In this document: one piece after another, positions 17,788 to 26,501 of the stretch
Position numbering within the stretch: position 1 is the first letter of the stretch
Layout of the letters: each line of letters starts with the position of its first letter
Source: an uncultured Gammaproteobacteria bacterium
Lineage (GTDB): Bacteria > Pseudomonadota > Gammaproteobacteria > DRJJ01
DNA length: 64,000 nucleotides
Direction of reading: 5' to 3'
NCBI GenBank assembly: GCA_947258795.1
Contig: CAMYJU010000018.1
Coordinates: 45,531 to 109,530, forward strand
Position numbers and translations under genes: made by a program
The notes under the pieces: model-generated
The model's database searches: none
What the model saw: only the letters and a program-made list of their open reading frames with translations
Told to the model about the DNA's origin: nothing

Positions 17788-18360
17788 TTGAAAGCCTCCC
17801 GGACATGGTTGTTGCTGGTGTTGCTAGGGTTGACTGTTGTCAGCGGACTGCTGTGGCAGTGGCAGTGGTCTGAGCGGACAGTAGAAGACCATTCATCCGC
17901 CAGCATGCGCGTACCGGACTACCAGGTGGAAAAGCTGAGGCTGGTATCCATGGATGCCGGCGGAGTTCCCGTCTATAAATTACAAGCGGATGCACTGGTG
18001 CATTTTCCCTCTGATAAATGGTCTGACCTCAGCGAGCCCACTATCCGCTTTACACAGAAAAAGGCGGTAAGCTGGGATGCCAGTGCAAGGCAGGGGCGGG
18101 TATACGACGACAGCGAAAATCTGGAGCTGCATGGTGACGTGGTACTGAGCCGTCCGGCAGTGGCAGGCAGGAGTGCCATGCAGTTGCATACCGAAAAGCT
18201 GATGGTAAGAACTGACCAGCAGATTGCGGAAACTGACAGCTTCGCACGCCTGCAGGCTGATACCCATCAGCTCCAGGGGAAAGGCATGCAGGCGGATCTG
18301 AAAAAAGGCAAAATCAGGTTTCTTTCCAAGGTGAAAGGTGTGCATCGTGAAACGCGTTGA
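17788..18360 (+). CDS. lptC: LPS export protein LptC
   Basis: A 190-residue bitopic protein with an N-terminal membrane helix (about 5-22, TWLLLVLLGLTVVSGLLW) followed by a periplasmic beta-jellyroll (ADALVHFPSDKWSDLSEPTIRF ... LQGKGMQADL). It links the LptBFG ATPase to LptA in the periplasmic LPS bridge. The start appears to be TTG, with no closer ATG before the membrane helix. It overlaps the beginning of lptA by 14 or 23 nt, depending on which lptA GTG is used. Confidence 0.9.
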   Translation: MKASRTWLLLVLLGLTVVSGLLWQWQWSERTVEDHSSASMRVPDYQVEKLRLVSMDAGGVPVYKLQADALVHFPSDKWSDLSEPTIRFTQKKAVSWDASARQGRVYDDSENLELHGDVVLSRPAVAGRSAMQLHTEKLMVRTDQQIAETDSFARLQADTHQLQGKGMQADLKKGKIRFLSKVKGVHRETR

Positions 18361-18880
18361 TAAGCCCGGTAGTTTCTTCATCCGTATCCTGATATATGGT
18401 TTGCTGCTGTGTACGGCGGGCGTATCGTTTGCGCAGACACTCGGGAAAAAACAGCCGATGACGGTCGAGGCCGACCGGGCAGAACTGAATGAACGTACCG
18501 GGGTGAGTGTCTATACGGGTAATGTCGTCGTGACACAGGGCGGTATGACCATGAAGGCCGAGCGGATGAGCCTGCATACCACAGATCGCAAGCTCACGCG
18601 TATTGTTGGTACGGGCAAGCCGGCCAGCTTCAAACAGCAAGCCAGTCGTAATGCAACACCGATCTCCGGCAAGGCACAGAAATTCATCTATCTGCCAAAG
18701 AAGAACCAGCTGACGTTGATAGGCAATGCGTCCTTACTCAAGGATGATAATACGTTTAATAGTGAACGTATCGTGTATAACACGGCCAATGAGTATGTCA
18801 GCGCAGGCAGCAAGGCCGGTGGCAAGCGCGTAAAAATCGTTATACAGCCCGAAGAAGAGAGTGAAGACAGCCAGCCATGA
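18347..18880 (+). CDS. lptA: LPS transport periplasmic protein LptA
   Basis: A 177-residue OstA-domain protein. A signal peptide occupies about 1-30 ([20 protein letters not shown]). The OstA repeats begin with [40 protein letters not shown]. It forms the periplasmic filament that carries LPS from LptC to LptD. GTG at 18347 is preferred because an AAAGG lies 8 nt upstream; GTG at 18338 is possible. The stop overlaps lptB by 4 nt. Confidence 0.93.
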   Translation: MKRVDKPGSFFIRILIYGLLLCTAGVSFAQTLGKKQPMTVEADRAELNERTGVSVYTGNVVVTQGGMTMKAERMSLHTTDRKLTRIVGTGKPASFKQQASRNATPISGKAQKFIYLPKKNQLTLIGNASLLKDDNTFNSERIVYNTANEYVSAGSKAGGKRVKIVIQPEEESEDSQP

Positions 18881-19602
18881 GCCAGTTACGGGTTGAGCAT
18901 TTACACAAGGCATATCGTGCGCGCCAGGTGGTCCGGGATGTCAGCCTGAATGTCAAAGCCGGTGAAGTGGTGGGTTTGCTGGGCCCCAACGGGGCTGGCA
19001 AGACTACCTGTTTTTACATGATCGTTGGGCTGATTCGGGTTGATCAGGGTGGTATTTGGATCGATGACCGGGATATCACGCTGGAACCCGTGCATGAACG
19101 GGCGCGTTCAGGTCTGGGTTACCTGCCCCAGGAGGCCTCTGTGTTCAGGCAGCTGACGGTGGAACAGAATATCCTGGCGGTTCTGGAATCCCGACCCGGA
19201 CTGGACAAACCACAGCGATTTTCTCGTATGGAGCGGCTACTCGAGGAACTGCACATTAGTCATTTGCGCAAGAATACCGGTATCAGCCTGTCCGGGGGAG
19301 AGCGCCGGCGGGTGGAAATTGCCCGGGCGCTGGCGCTGGAGCCGCGTTTCGTATTGCTGGATGAGCCTTTTGCCGGGGTCGATCCGATATCGGTAGGGGA
19401 TATCCAGCATATTATCCAGCACCTGGTTGATCGCGATATCGGGGTGCTGATTACCGACCACAATGTCCGCGAAACGCTGGGAATCTGCTCCAGGGCCTAT
19501 ATTCTCAGTGATGGCGGTGTTATTGCTGAGGGGACCCCGGATGTGATTCTGCAACATGATCAGGTCAAGGCGGTCTATTTGGGTGAAGACTTCAGGCTGT
19601 AA
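18877..19602 (+). CDS. lptB: LPS export ABC transporter ATPase LptB
   Basis: A 241-residue ABC ATPase. Walker [10 protein letters not shown] is at 36-44, the Q-loop is in [19 protein letters not shown], the signature [15 protein letters not shown] at about 136-150, and Walker [12 protein letters not shown] follows. The H-loop is ITDHNVRE. It drives LPS extraction from the inner membrane with LptFG, which are not encoded here. It ends the kdsD-kdsC-lptC-lptA-lptB run; about 170 bp separate it from rpoN. Confidence 0.97.
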   Translation: MSQLRVEHLHKAYRARQVVRDVSLNVKAGEVVGLLGPNGAGKTTCFYMIVGLIRVDQGGIWIDDRDITLEPVHERARSGLGYLPQEASVFRQLTVEQNILAVLESRPGLDKPQRFSRMERLLEELHISHLRKNTGISLSGGERRRVEIARALALEPRFVLLDEPFAGVDPISVGDIQHIIQHLVDRDIGVLITDHNVRETLGICSRAYILSDGGVIAEGTPDVILQHDQVKAVYLGEDFRL

Positions 19603-19658
19603 GTTGGTGAAAACTTGATCCGGATCATGTCATGCGCATTGCGGCCTGACCGCGGATA

Positions 19659-19674
19659 TGGCACGATAAATGCA
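19659..19674 (+). promoter_or_regulatory. Sigma-54 (-24/-12) promoter match upstream of rpoN
   Basis: TGGCACG (19659-19665), four bases, then ATGCA (19670-19674). The GG and GC dinucleotides are 12 bp apart, as sigma-54 holoenzyme requires. Only one base departs from TGGCACG-N4-TTGCW. Transcription would begin near 19685, about 85 bp before the rpoN start. This suggests rpoN is transcribed, at least in part, by its own product; an enhancer-binding protein would be needed and its site is not identified. Confidence 0.6.
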
Positions 19675-19769
19675 GAGAGACAAAATATAGGCTATAACAG
19701 GTAGTGTGATGTGATGTGTTCAGGCAGCCCATTTCGGCGGCGCCACCTGTTGAAATAAATCGTATATAA

Positions 19770-21260
19770 ATGAAACAATCCCTTCAGTTACGTCTCGGTC
19801 AAAGCCTGACTATGACGCCCCAATTACAACAGGCCATCCGCTTGTTGCAGCTGTCCACAGTTGATTTACAGCAGGAAATTCAGGAAGTACTGGATTCCAA
19901 CCTGATGTTGGAACAGGTTGATGAGTCGGAAGAGCAGCCGCAAGCTGTGGCGGACGACAAGACTGAGCAAGAACCGGCAGAAAACCGCTCCGAAGAGGCG
20001 GAAGAGCCTGCCGAGGCCGAAGCTGCAGCAGCCGAGCAGGCGGCCGAAACAATCCCGGAAGAGCTGCCGGTGGACAGTAGCTGGGAGGACGTTTATGACG
20101 GCAGTACCAGTTACTCCGCGGCGGCCGACAGCGGCCATGATGATCAATATGAAACCCGCCCGGAACAGGGTGAGAGCCTGTATGAACACCTGTTATGGCA
20201 GCTGGACCTGACCCCGTTTAGTGAAGTCGATCATGCCATAGCCCTGGCCCTGCTGGATTCCATCGGTGAGGATGGTTACCTGTATGCCCCGCTGGACGAG
20301 ATCCTGCAGGGTTTACAGGACCAGGGACTTGAGATCGAAATGGATGAGGTGGAGGCGGTGCTGCATCGTATCCAGCGTTTTGACCCGGTCGGTGTTGCCG
20401 CCCGTAGTGTCGGCGAATGCCTGAGTATACAGTTACAGCAGTTACCGCCGGAAACCGCATGGCGTGAACAGGCGCTGCTGGTGGTTGATCAGTACCTGGA
20501 TGCACTGGGTCGCCGTGACCTGGCCCAGATTATGCGCAGTCTGCGCCTGAAAGAGGATGAATTACAGCAGCTGATTGACCTGATTCAGACCATGAACCCC
20601 AGGCCCGGTGCGATGCTGGCCGCGCCACCACCTGAATACGTGATTCCTGATGTGCTGGTCACCAAGATCAAGGGCAGCTGGCGGGTAGAGTTGAATCCGG
20701 ATACCTTGCCACGTCTGCGCATCAACAATGAGTATGCTAGCCTGATTCGCAAGGTAGAAAACAAGGGCGAAAACACCACCCTGAAAAACCATTTACAGGA
20801 AGCGCGCTGGTTTCTGAAAAGTCTGATGAGCCGCAATGAAACCCTGCTCAAGGTGGCGACCTGTATTGTTGAACGACAACGCGGATTTTTTGACTATGGT
20901 GAAGAGGCGATGAAACCGCTGGTACTCAGGGATGTGGCCGAATCTGTCGGTATGCATGAATCGACCGTTTCCAGGGTGACCACTCAAAAATACATGCACA
21001 CCCCGCGTGGGATATTTGAATTCAAATACTTTTTCTCCAGCCATGTGAATACCAGTGATGGAGGGGAGTGTTCTGCTACCGCGATTCGTGCCATTATTCG
21101 CAAATTGATCGCTGCTGAAAGTCCATCAAAACCGCTCAGTGACAGCAAAATCACTGATGTGTTACTGGACCAGGGGATCAAGGTGGCGCGACGTACGGTG
21201 GCAAAATACCGGGAAGCCATGATGATTGCGTCTTCAAGTGAACGCAAACGACTGGCTTGA
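19770..21260 (+). CDS. rpoN: RNA polymerase sigma-54 factor
   Basis: A 496-residue sigma factor. Region I is Gln/Leu-rich (1-50: LRLGQSLTMTPQLQQAIRLLQ). A long acidic region II spans about 52-105, with an Ala/Glu-rich run. The core-binding domain covers about 110-300. A helix-turn-helix with VAESVGMHESTVSRVT is near 390. The RpoN box ARRTVAKYREAM is at 473-484 and contacts the -24 element. It directs nitrogen, motility and other activator-dependent promoters. No strong Shine-Dalgarno is visible before the ATG. Followed at once by hpf-ptsN-hprK-rapZ, the usual rpoN neighbourhood. Confidence 0.97.
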   Translation: MKQSLQLRLGQSLTMTPQLQQAIRLLQLSTVDLQQEIQEVLDSNLMLEQVDESEEQPQAVADDKTEQEPAENRSEEAEEPAEAEAAAAEQAAETIPEELPVDSSWEDVYDGSTSYSAAADSGHDDQYETRPEQGESLYEHLLWQLDLTPFSEVDHAIALALLDSIGEDGYLYAPLDEILQGLQDQGLEIEMDEVEAVLHRIQRFDPVGVAARSVGECLSIQLQQLPPETAWREQALLVVDQYLDALGRRDLAQIMRSLRLKEDELQQLIDLIQTMNPRPGAMLAAPPPEYVIPDVLVTKIKGSWRVELNPDTLPRLRINNEYASLIRKVENKGENTTLKNHLQEARWFLKSLMSRNETLLKVATCIVERQRGFFDYGEEAMKPLVLRDVAESVGMHESTVSRVTTQKYMHTPRGIFEFKYFFSSHVNTSDGGECSATAIRAIIRKLIAAESPSKPLSDSKITDVLLDQGIKVARRTVAKYREAMMIASSSERKRLA

Positions 21261-21285
21261 GTTCCTAAACAGACAGGAGACAATT

Positions 21286-21582
21286 ATGCAAATCAACCTG
21301 ACAGGACATCATGTAGATCTTACTGATTCGCTACGAGACTATGTGCACGACAAGTTTGAAAAACTGGAAAGACATTTTGATCATCTGACCAGTATTCATG
21401 TTGTTCTGGGAGTGGAAAAATTACGTCACAAGGCAGAGGCCACCATCCATATGAACGGGAACAGTGTCTTTGCCGATGCGACCCAAGAGGACATGTATGC
21501 AGCGATCGATCTGTTGCTGGACAAGCTGGACAGACAGGTCCTGAAATACAAGGAAAAACTGAAGGACCACCATCGTCGCTAG
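21286..21582 (+). CDS. hpf: Ribosome hibernation promoting factor, short form
   Basis: A 98-residue HPF/RaiA-type protein (MQINLTGHHVDLTDSLRDYVHDKFEKLERHFDHL...). It binds the 30S decoding region and, in the short form, helps form 100S dimers in stationary phase with RMF. The beta-alpha-beta-beta-beta-alpha pattern is complete, and the long-form C-terminal dimerisation domain is absent. An in-frame extension upstream exists, but the ATG at 21286 is preceded by AGGAGA at the right distance. It lies 25 bp after rpoN. Confidence 0.94.
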   Translation: MQINLTGHHVDLTDSLRDYVHDKFEKLERHFDHLTSIHVVLGVEKLRHKAEATIHMNGNSVFADATQEDMYAAIDLLLDKLDRQVLKYKEKLKDHHRR

Positions 21583-21607
21583 GACGAACGCACCAGGCAG
21601 GATAATA

Positions 21608-22093
21608 ATGTTGAATATTTCTGATCTGTTAACGCCGGATCGAGTAGTCTGTAACTTTCACGCCAGCAGCAAGAAGCGGGTACTGGAGGAGTTGAGTGAC
21701 CTGTTGGCAAAAAATACCGACGAAATGGATGCGGGAGAGATTTTCGAGGGACTGATCGAGCGTGAACGGCTCGGCAGTACCGGTTTGGGCCATGGAGTGG
21801 CCATCCCACATGCACGTCTGCCTGGTCGTGAGAAGGCCAAGGGCGCTTTTATAAAGCTGCATAGCGGCGTGGATTTTGATTCGATCGACCAGAAGCCGGC
21901 GGATTTGCTGTTTGCGCTGCTGGTGCCGGATCACTTCACGGACGAGCATCTTGATCTGTTGGCGGGGCTGGCACGTATGTTTGATAGTGACGAACTGTGC
22001 CGGAAGTTGAGACAGAGTGACAACAAGTCAGAGTTATTTGATCTGCTGATGAACAACAAGGAATTTGGGGACCTGTCATCGGTCTCACAATGA
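21608..22093 (+). CDS. ptsN: PTS-Ntr EIIA component PtsN
   Basis: A 161-residue EIIA(Ntr) domain. The phosphorylated His is H68 in GLGHGVAIPHARLPG. It is a regulatory phosphoacceptor (potassium transport, nitrogen and stress signalling in studied species) and not a sugar transporter. It sits in the hpf-ptsN-hprK order and is followed by hprK. A potential longer hprK start (22065) would overlap it, but the preferred hprK start does not. Confidence 0.95.
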   Translation: MLNISDLLTPDRVVCNFHASSKKRVLEELSDLLAKNTDEMDAGEIFEGLIERERLGSTGLGHGVAIPHARLPGREKAKGAFIKLHSGVDFDSIDQKPADLLFALLVPDHFTDEHLDLLAGLARMFDSDELCRKLRQSDNKSELFDLLMNNKEFGDLSSVSQ

Positions 22094-22163
22094 ACTCTTT
22101 TTACCACTGCAGTACTCCGGCAGCGGGCTGAATAAGCCCGTGCAGGACAAGGTTGGTAGCGAT

Positions 22164-23111
22164 ATGGAAGGACCGCAAACGCCTGCAGAACTGATGGATG
22201 AGGTGGGTCTGCGCTTGAGAATGGAGTGGGTCTCGGGCCGGGAACATGCCGGTCGTCCTTTGTATCCTGATAGCGCAGAGCATGCGGCTACCACGCTGAT
22301 TTCGCACTATAATCCCGTCCGCCCCGCGCACATCCAGGTCATCGGATGTCGGGAAATAAGCTACCTGAAAGACCTGTCTGAGCCGTTGCGTGCGGAGCAG
22401 TTACTGGCGCTCGCGTTGCAGCCTGATCTGGCCATGCTGATCTTCGCTTCCGGCCTGAGTGCCGACCCGGACGTGATCGAGGTCATGCAGCAGCATTCAA
22501 TGCCCGTACTCAGGAGTTACCTGGATGCCGATGTGTTGATAGCGCAGTTGCGCTACTGCCTGCACGGTCACGTGTCCGAGCATACGCTGTTACATGGTGT
22601 GTTTATGGAGGTACTGGGCACCGGTGTGATGCTCACCGGTGAAAGCGGTGTGGGTAAAAGCGAAATAGCACTGGACCTGATCAGTCGCGGGCACAGGCTG
22701 ATTGCCGATGATGTTATCGAATGTCACCGGGTATCGCCAGATATTATTGCCGGTGTATGCCCGGGTGTATTGTGGGAATTCCTTGAGGTGCGCGGACTGG
22801 GTATACTGAATATCCGGGAATTATTCGGAAACAGTGCGCTCAAGCATAGCAAGAATTTGCGACTGATCCTGAACCTGGTATTAATGAGTGATGAAGAGAT
22901 GCGTCAAGTAGACAGATTGCATGGTAGCCATTCCACCCGGGAAATACTGGGCGTAGACATTGCCGAGCTAAGCATCCCGGTGGCTGCCGGGCGTAACCTG
23001 TCTATTGTGGTGGAAACCGCGGTGCGGAATCATAATCTGATTCGCCGGGGCTATGATGCGGTCAAGGACTTCAAGGAGCGACATCAGCGTGTCATCCGCA
23101 GCGACAGATAA
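22164..23111 (+). CDS. hprK: HPr kinase/phosphorylase
   Basis: A 315-residue bifunctional enzyme that phosphorylates and dephosphorylates HPr on a regulatory serine. Its Walker A loop GESGVGKS is at about 159-166, followed by ALDLISRGHRLIADDVIE and the signature VRGLGILNIRELFG. The N-terminal domain is of the HprK_N type. An in-frame start at 22065 exists but would overlap ptsN and has no family precedent visible; ATG 22164 (MEGPQTPAELMDEV) is chosen. HPr in this cluster has the Ser46 it would act on. Confidence 0.92.
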   Translation: MEGPQTPAELMDEVGLRLRMEWVSGREHAGRPLYPDSAEHAATTLISHYNPVRPAHIQVIGCREISYLKDLSEPLRAEQLLALALQPDLAMLIFASGLSADPDVIEVMQQHSMPVLRSYLDADVLIAQLRYCLHGHVSEHTLLHGVFMEVLGTGVMLTGESGVGKSEIALDLISRGHRLIADDVIECHRVSPDIIAGVCPGVLWEFLEVRGLGILNIRELFGNSALKHSKNLRLILNLVLMSDEEMRQVDRLHGSHSTREILGVDIAELSIPVAAGRNLSIVVETAVRNHNLIRRGYDAVKDFKERHQRVIRSDR

Positions 23112-23967
23112 ACGGCTGATTATTGTTACCGGTCTATCGGGGTCCGGTAAAAGTATCGCACTTCATACACTTGAAGATATCAATTATTACTGTATAGATA
23201 ATCTCCCGGTGGGTATGCTCAAGGGTATCGGTGACCAGCTTGCCGGTATGTGGGGTAGTCTGCATCAGAAAGTGGCGGTGGGTATCGACGCCCGTAACAA
23301 CCCTGAGGACCTGAAGCATTTCCCGCAAATGATCGACAGCATACGCCGCACAGGCGCAAAGATCGACATGATCTACCTGCAGGCGGAAACCCCGACCTTG
23401 CTGAAGCGTTTTAGTGAAACCCGGCGCCGGCATCCGTTGACCAGTGAACTGGTCTCGCTGGCCGACGCAATCGAACTGGAGAAGCAGTTGCTGGAACCGC
23501 TGGGTGACCAGAGCGATCTTTTTATCGATACCACGCATACCACGATATATGAATTACGTGAACTGGTACGGCAAAGGGTGCTGCATGAAGAGTCCCGTAC
23601 CCTGTCGATACTGTTCCAGTCATTTGGCTTCAAACATGGTGTGCCGGGTGATACCGACTACCTTTTTGATGTAAGGTGTTTGCCCAATCCACACTGGCAG
23701 GCCGAGCTGCGCCATTTGACCGGATGCGACCAGGCGGTGGTTGATTATCTTGAGCAACATGACATGGTGCATGATATGCACGGACAAATCGGTCGTTTTC
23801 TGATGAACTGGATACCGGTGTTTGAACGGGAAAACCGCAGTTACCTGAATATTTCCATTGGTTGTACCGGGGGGCAGCATCGTTCGGTTTATCTGGCCGA
23901 GGCGCTGGCCCAGGACTTCAGGGCGACCCGGCCGGAAGTACTGGTCAGGCACAGGGAGTTGTCATGA
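23089..23967 (+). CDS. rapZ: RNase adapter / nucleotide-binding protein RapZ
   Basis: A 292-residue P-loop protein. Walker A GLSGSGKS is at about 15-22, followed by ALHTLEDINYYCIDNLPVGML. The C-terminal domain ends with IGCTGGQHRSVYLAEAL, the conserved RapZ signature. In E. coli it binds GlcN6P and guides RNase E to the sRNA GlmZ. The GTG at 23089 is chosen because AAGGAG lies 10 nt upstream; this start overlaps the end of hprK by 23 nt. An ATGA overlap joins it to the EIIA gene. Confidence 0.94.
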   Translation: MSSAATDKRLIIVTGLSGSGKSIALHTLEDINYYCIDNLPVGMLKGIGDQLAGMWGSLHQKVAVGIDARNNPEDLKHFPQMIDSIRRTGAKIDMIYLQAETPTLLKRFSETRRRHPLTSELVSLADAIELEKQLLEPLGDQSDLFIDTTHTTIYELRELVRQRVLHEESRTLSILFQSFGFKHGVPGDTDYLFDVRCLPNPHWQAELRHLTGCDQAVVDYLEQHDMVHDMHGQIGRFLMNWIPVFERENRSYLNISIGCTGGQHRSVYLAEALAQDFRATRPEVLVRHRELS

Positions 23968-24395
23968 GTGTCGGGCTGATGGTGATTACCCATGCGAATC
24001 TGGCGGAAAGCCTGATTGCCAATGCGCGTGACATGTTGGGCTCGGAACCCCTGCGCATGGCGGCTTTGTCAGTCGGGCATACCGATGATATGGATCAGAT
24101 GCAGACCAGGGCGGCGGAGTATTGCCAGACCCTGGACCAGGGGGATGGTGTGCTGGTGCTGACGGATGTATTTGGTTCCACACCCAGCAATATCGCCTGC
24201 ATGATATGTGCCCGGCATAAATCGAAGATTATTGCCGGCGTCAATCTGCCGATGATGATCAGGGTACTGAATTATCCGCATATGAATCTGGATGAACTGG
24301 CTGAAAAGGCACTTAGCGGTGGCCGCGATGGTATTTTGATGTGCTGTTCCGCGAACGGCTCGTCAATGCCTGACGACCCGCAAAGAGACAAGTAG
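23964..24395 (+). CDS. PTS EIIA component, mannose family
   Basis: A 143-residue EIIA(Man)-type domain. The phosphoryl-accepting His is H10 in GLMVITHANLAESL. Conserved FGSTPSNIA and AGVNLPMMIRVLNY follow. No EIIB, EIIC or EIID is present here, so it most likely transfers phosphate for regulation rather than sugar uptake. In alpha-, beta- and some gammaproteobacteria the same orphan EIIA accompanies HPr, EI and HprK. The start overlaps the rapZ stop (ATGA). Confidence 0.93.
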   Translation: MSVGLMVITHANLAESLIANARDMLGSEPLRMAALSVGHTDDMDQMQTRAAEYCQTLDQGDGVLVLTDVFGSTPSNIACMICARHKSKIIAGVNLPMMIRVLNYPHMNLDELAEKALSGGRDGILMCCSANGSSMPDDPQRDK

Positions 24396-24404
24396 CGCAA
24401 GCTG

Positions 24405-24674
24405 ATGGCCAGTTGTGAGCTGACAATTATTAACAAACTGGGTCTGCATGCCCGTGCCGCTGCCAGGTTTGTCACGCTGGCCTCGGAATTTGATTGCCAT
24501 ATCAGCGTCTGTCGTAATGGGCAAAGTGTGAACGGAAAAAGCATTATGGGTGTGATGATGCTGGCGGCGTCCAGGGGAACCCAGATAACCATTAACGCTG
24601 ATGGGGCCGACGAAGAGCAGGCGATCAATGCGCTTGCCGAGCTGGTTAATGACCGTTTTGGTGAAGAGGTATGA
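24405..24674 (+). CDS. ptsH: Phosphocarrier protein HPr
   Basis: An 89-residue HPr. The active-site His is H15 in KLGLHARAAARFV, and the regulatory Ser is S46 in NGKSIMGVMML, the target of the HPr kinase encoded 2 kb upstream. It passes phosphate from EI to PtsN and the EIIA(Man)-type protein. It could equally be called an NPr-like carrier. It lies 9 bp after the EIIA gene, and its stop overlaps the EI start (ATGA). Confidence 0.96.
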   Translation: MASCELTIINKLGLHARAAARFVTLASEFDCHISVCRNGQSVNGKSIMGVMMLAASRGTQITINADGADEEQAINALAELVNDRFGEEV

Positions 24675-26398
24675 ATTTTTCCATAGCAGGTTTAAGTGTA
24701 TCTCAAGGTATCGCCATCGGGCGTATCAGCCTGCTCGAGCGTGGTTCACCGGACGTCCCTTCGTATACCCTGGCTGAGGATCTGATCGAGCCCGAGGTGG
24801 AACGCTTCAGTCGGGCTGTAGACAAGACTGTAGCCCAGCTCAGTTCGGTCCGCGACCGCATCCCGGCTTCTGCACCAACAGATATTGCCGCTTTTATCGA
24901 TACCCATTTGCTGATGCTGGATGATTCGGCGCTGCGCAAGGTACCGGCAGAGACCATACGCAGTACCGGGTGCAATGCCGAATGGGCGTTGAAATTACAG
25001 CGCGATGCCCTGGTTAATGTATTCGAGGAAATGGATGATCCGTACCTGCGTACACGCAAGGACGATGTCATCCATGTGGTCAATGGCATTCTGCGTTCCT
25101 TGCAAAGTCCGGAGGACGGTTCGTCACATGATGATGTACCGGTAATGAGTAACCGTATCGTGGTGGCCGACGATCTGACACCGGCGGATACGATACTACT
25201 GCATCATCAGGGTATCGCCGCCCTGCTGACCGAGTATGGTGGTCCTTTGTCGCATACCGCGATCCTGGCACGTAGTCTGCGGATTCCGATGCTGGTCGGT
25301 GTGCATGGTGCACGTCAGTGTTTGCGCAACAACGATCAGGTCATCCTCGATGGCCATTTTGGCCAACTGGTGGTGACCGAAGACGCGGAGATGCTGCGGC
25401 AGTACCGCGAACTTCAGTTGAAGGATCAGCGCCATTTTGCCTCGCTGGACAGGTTGCGCGATGAACCGGCAGTGACGACTGACGGGGTCGAGGTCCAGCT
25501 GCAGGCCAATATCGAGCTGCCTGGTGATATCGAGATGCTGGAGCAGGCGGGTGCGACCGGGGTAGGGCTGTTCCGGACAGAATTTCTGTTTATGAATCGC
25601 AGCCAGATGCCTGACGAGGAGGAGCAGTTCGAAGTATACCGGTCGGTCGTGAAGGCCCTGCAGGGCAAGCCGCTGACCTTGCGTACGCTGGACCTGGGTG
25701 CAGACAAGACGGTTGATGGAGAGGTCGCCAGTACCACCAATCCGGCACTGGGCCTGCGTGCAATACGTCTGTGTCTGCACGATCCGGATCTGTTTTATCC
25801 GCAGTTGCGTGCCATTCTGCGTGCATCAGTGTATGGTCCGGTAAGATTGATGGTGCCGATGATGTCCAGCCTGGTTGAACTACGCCAGGTGCAACGTATT
25901 ATCGGGATGGTCAAACAGGAGTTACGCCAGGCCGGCAAGGGCTTTGACGAGCATATTCCGGTCGGGGCCATGATTGAGGTGCCCTCTGCGGCACTGCAGG
26001 CCTATCACTTCGCCAGTGAACTGGATTTTCTGTCTATCGGCACCAATGATCTGGTGCAGTACACCATGGCGATCGACCGGGTAGATGACGAGGTTAACTA
26101 CCTGTACGATCCGCTGAACCCGGCCGTGCTGCGCCTGATCTTTCTGAGCCTGCGTGCCGGCAAGCGCGCGGGCGTGCCGGTTGCGATGTGTGGTGAAATG
26201 GCCGGTGATCGGCGCTTTACCCGGTTATTGCTCGGTATGGGTCTGCGCGAGTTCAGTATGCAGGCCACCTCCTGTTTGGATGTAAAGGACATAATCAGGC
26301 AGACAGACAGCCGTACGCTGCCCAGGCTGGTCAAGCAGATACTGTCCAGTGCCGATCAGGATGAAATCGACCATCTGCTGACACAGTTAAACGCCTGA
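24671..26398 (+). CDS. ptsI: PTS enzyme I (phosphoenolpyruvate-protein phosphotransferase)
   Basis: A 575-residue enzyme I. The phosphohistidine is H195 in YGGPLSHTAILARSL. The PEP-binding TIM barrel carries GLFRTEFLFM, RTLDLGADK, GAMIEVPSAAL, SIGTNDLVQY and the catalytic Cys in VAMCGEMAGD. It autophosphorylates from PEP and hands phosphate to HPr. The N-terminal GAF domain of PtsP is absent, so this is the general EI form. It ends the PTS run; about 100 bp separate it from mgtE. Confidence 0.96.
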   Translation: MNFSIAGLSVSQGIAIGRISLLERGSPDVPSYTLAEDLIEPEVERFSRAVDKTVAQLSSVRDRIPASAPTDIAAFIDTHLLMLDDSALRKVPAETIRSTGCNAEWALKLQRDALVNVFEEMDDPYLRTRKDDVIHVVNGILRSLQSPEDGSSHDDVPVMSNRIVVADDLTPADTILLHHQGIAALLTEYGGPLSHTAILARSLRIPMLVGVHGARQCLRNNDQVILDGHFGQLVVTEDAEMLRQYRELQLKDQRHFASLDRLRDEPAVTTDGVEVQLQANIELPGDIEMLEQAGATGVGLFRTEFLFMNRSQMPDEEEQFEVYRSVVKALQGKPLTLRTLDLGADKTVDGEVASTTNPALGLRAIRLCLHDPDLFYPQLRAILRASVYGPVRLMVPMMSSLVELRQVQRIIGMVKQELRQAGKGFDEHIPVGAMIEVPSAALQAYHFASELDFLSIGTNDLVQYTMAIDRVDDEVNYLYDPLNPAVLRLIFLSLRAGKRAGVPVAMCGEMAGDRRFTRLLLGMGLREFSMQATSCLDVKDIIRQTDSRTLPRLVKQILSSADQDEIDHLLTQLNA

Positions 26399-26501
26399 TT
26401 CGCTGCGCCTGTCAACCGCTTAAGTTTACTCACCGGTATAAATTACCCTGGACACGACAGCATGCGTGATATCGTCATGTATTCACGCTAAACTGGTCGC
26501 C

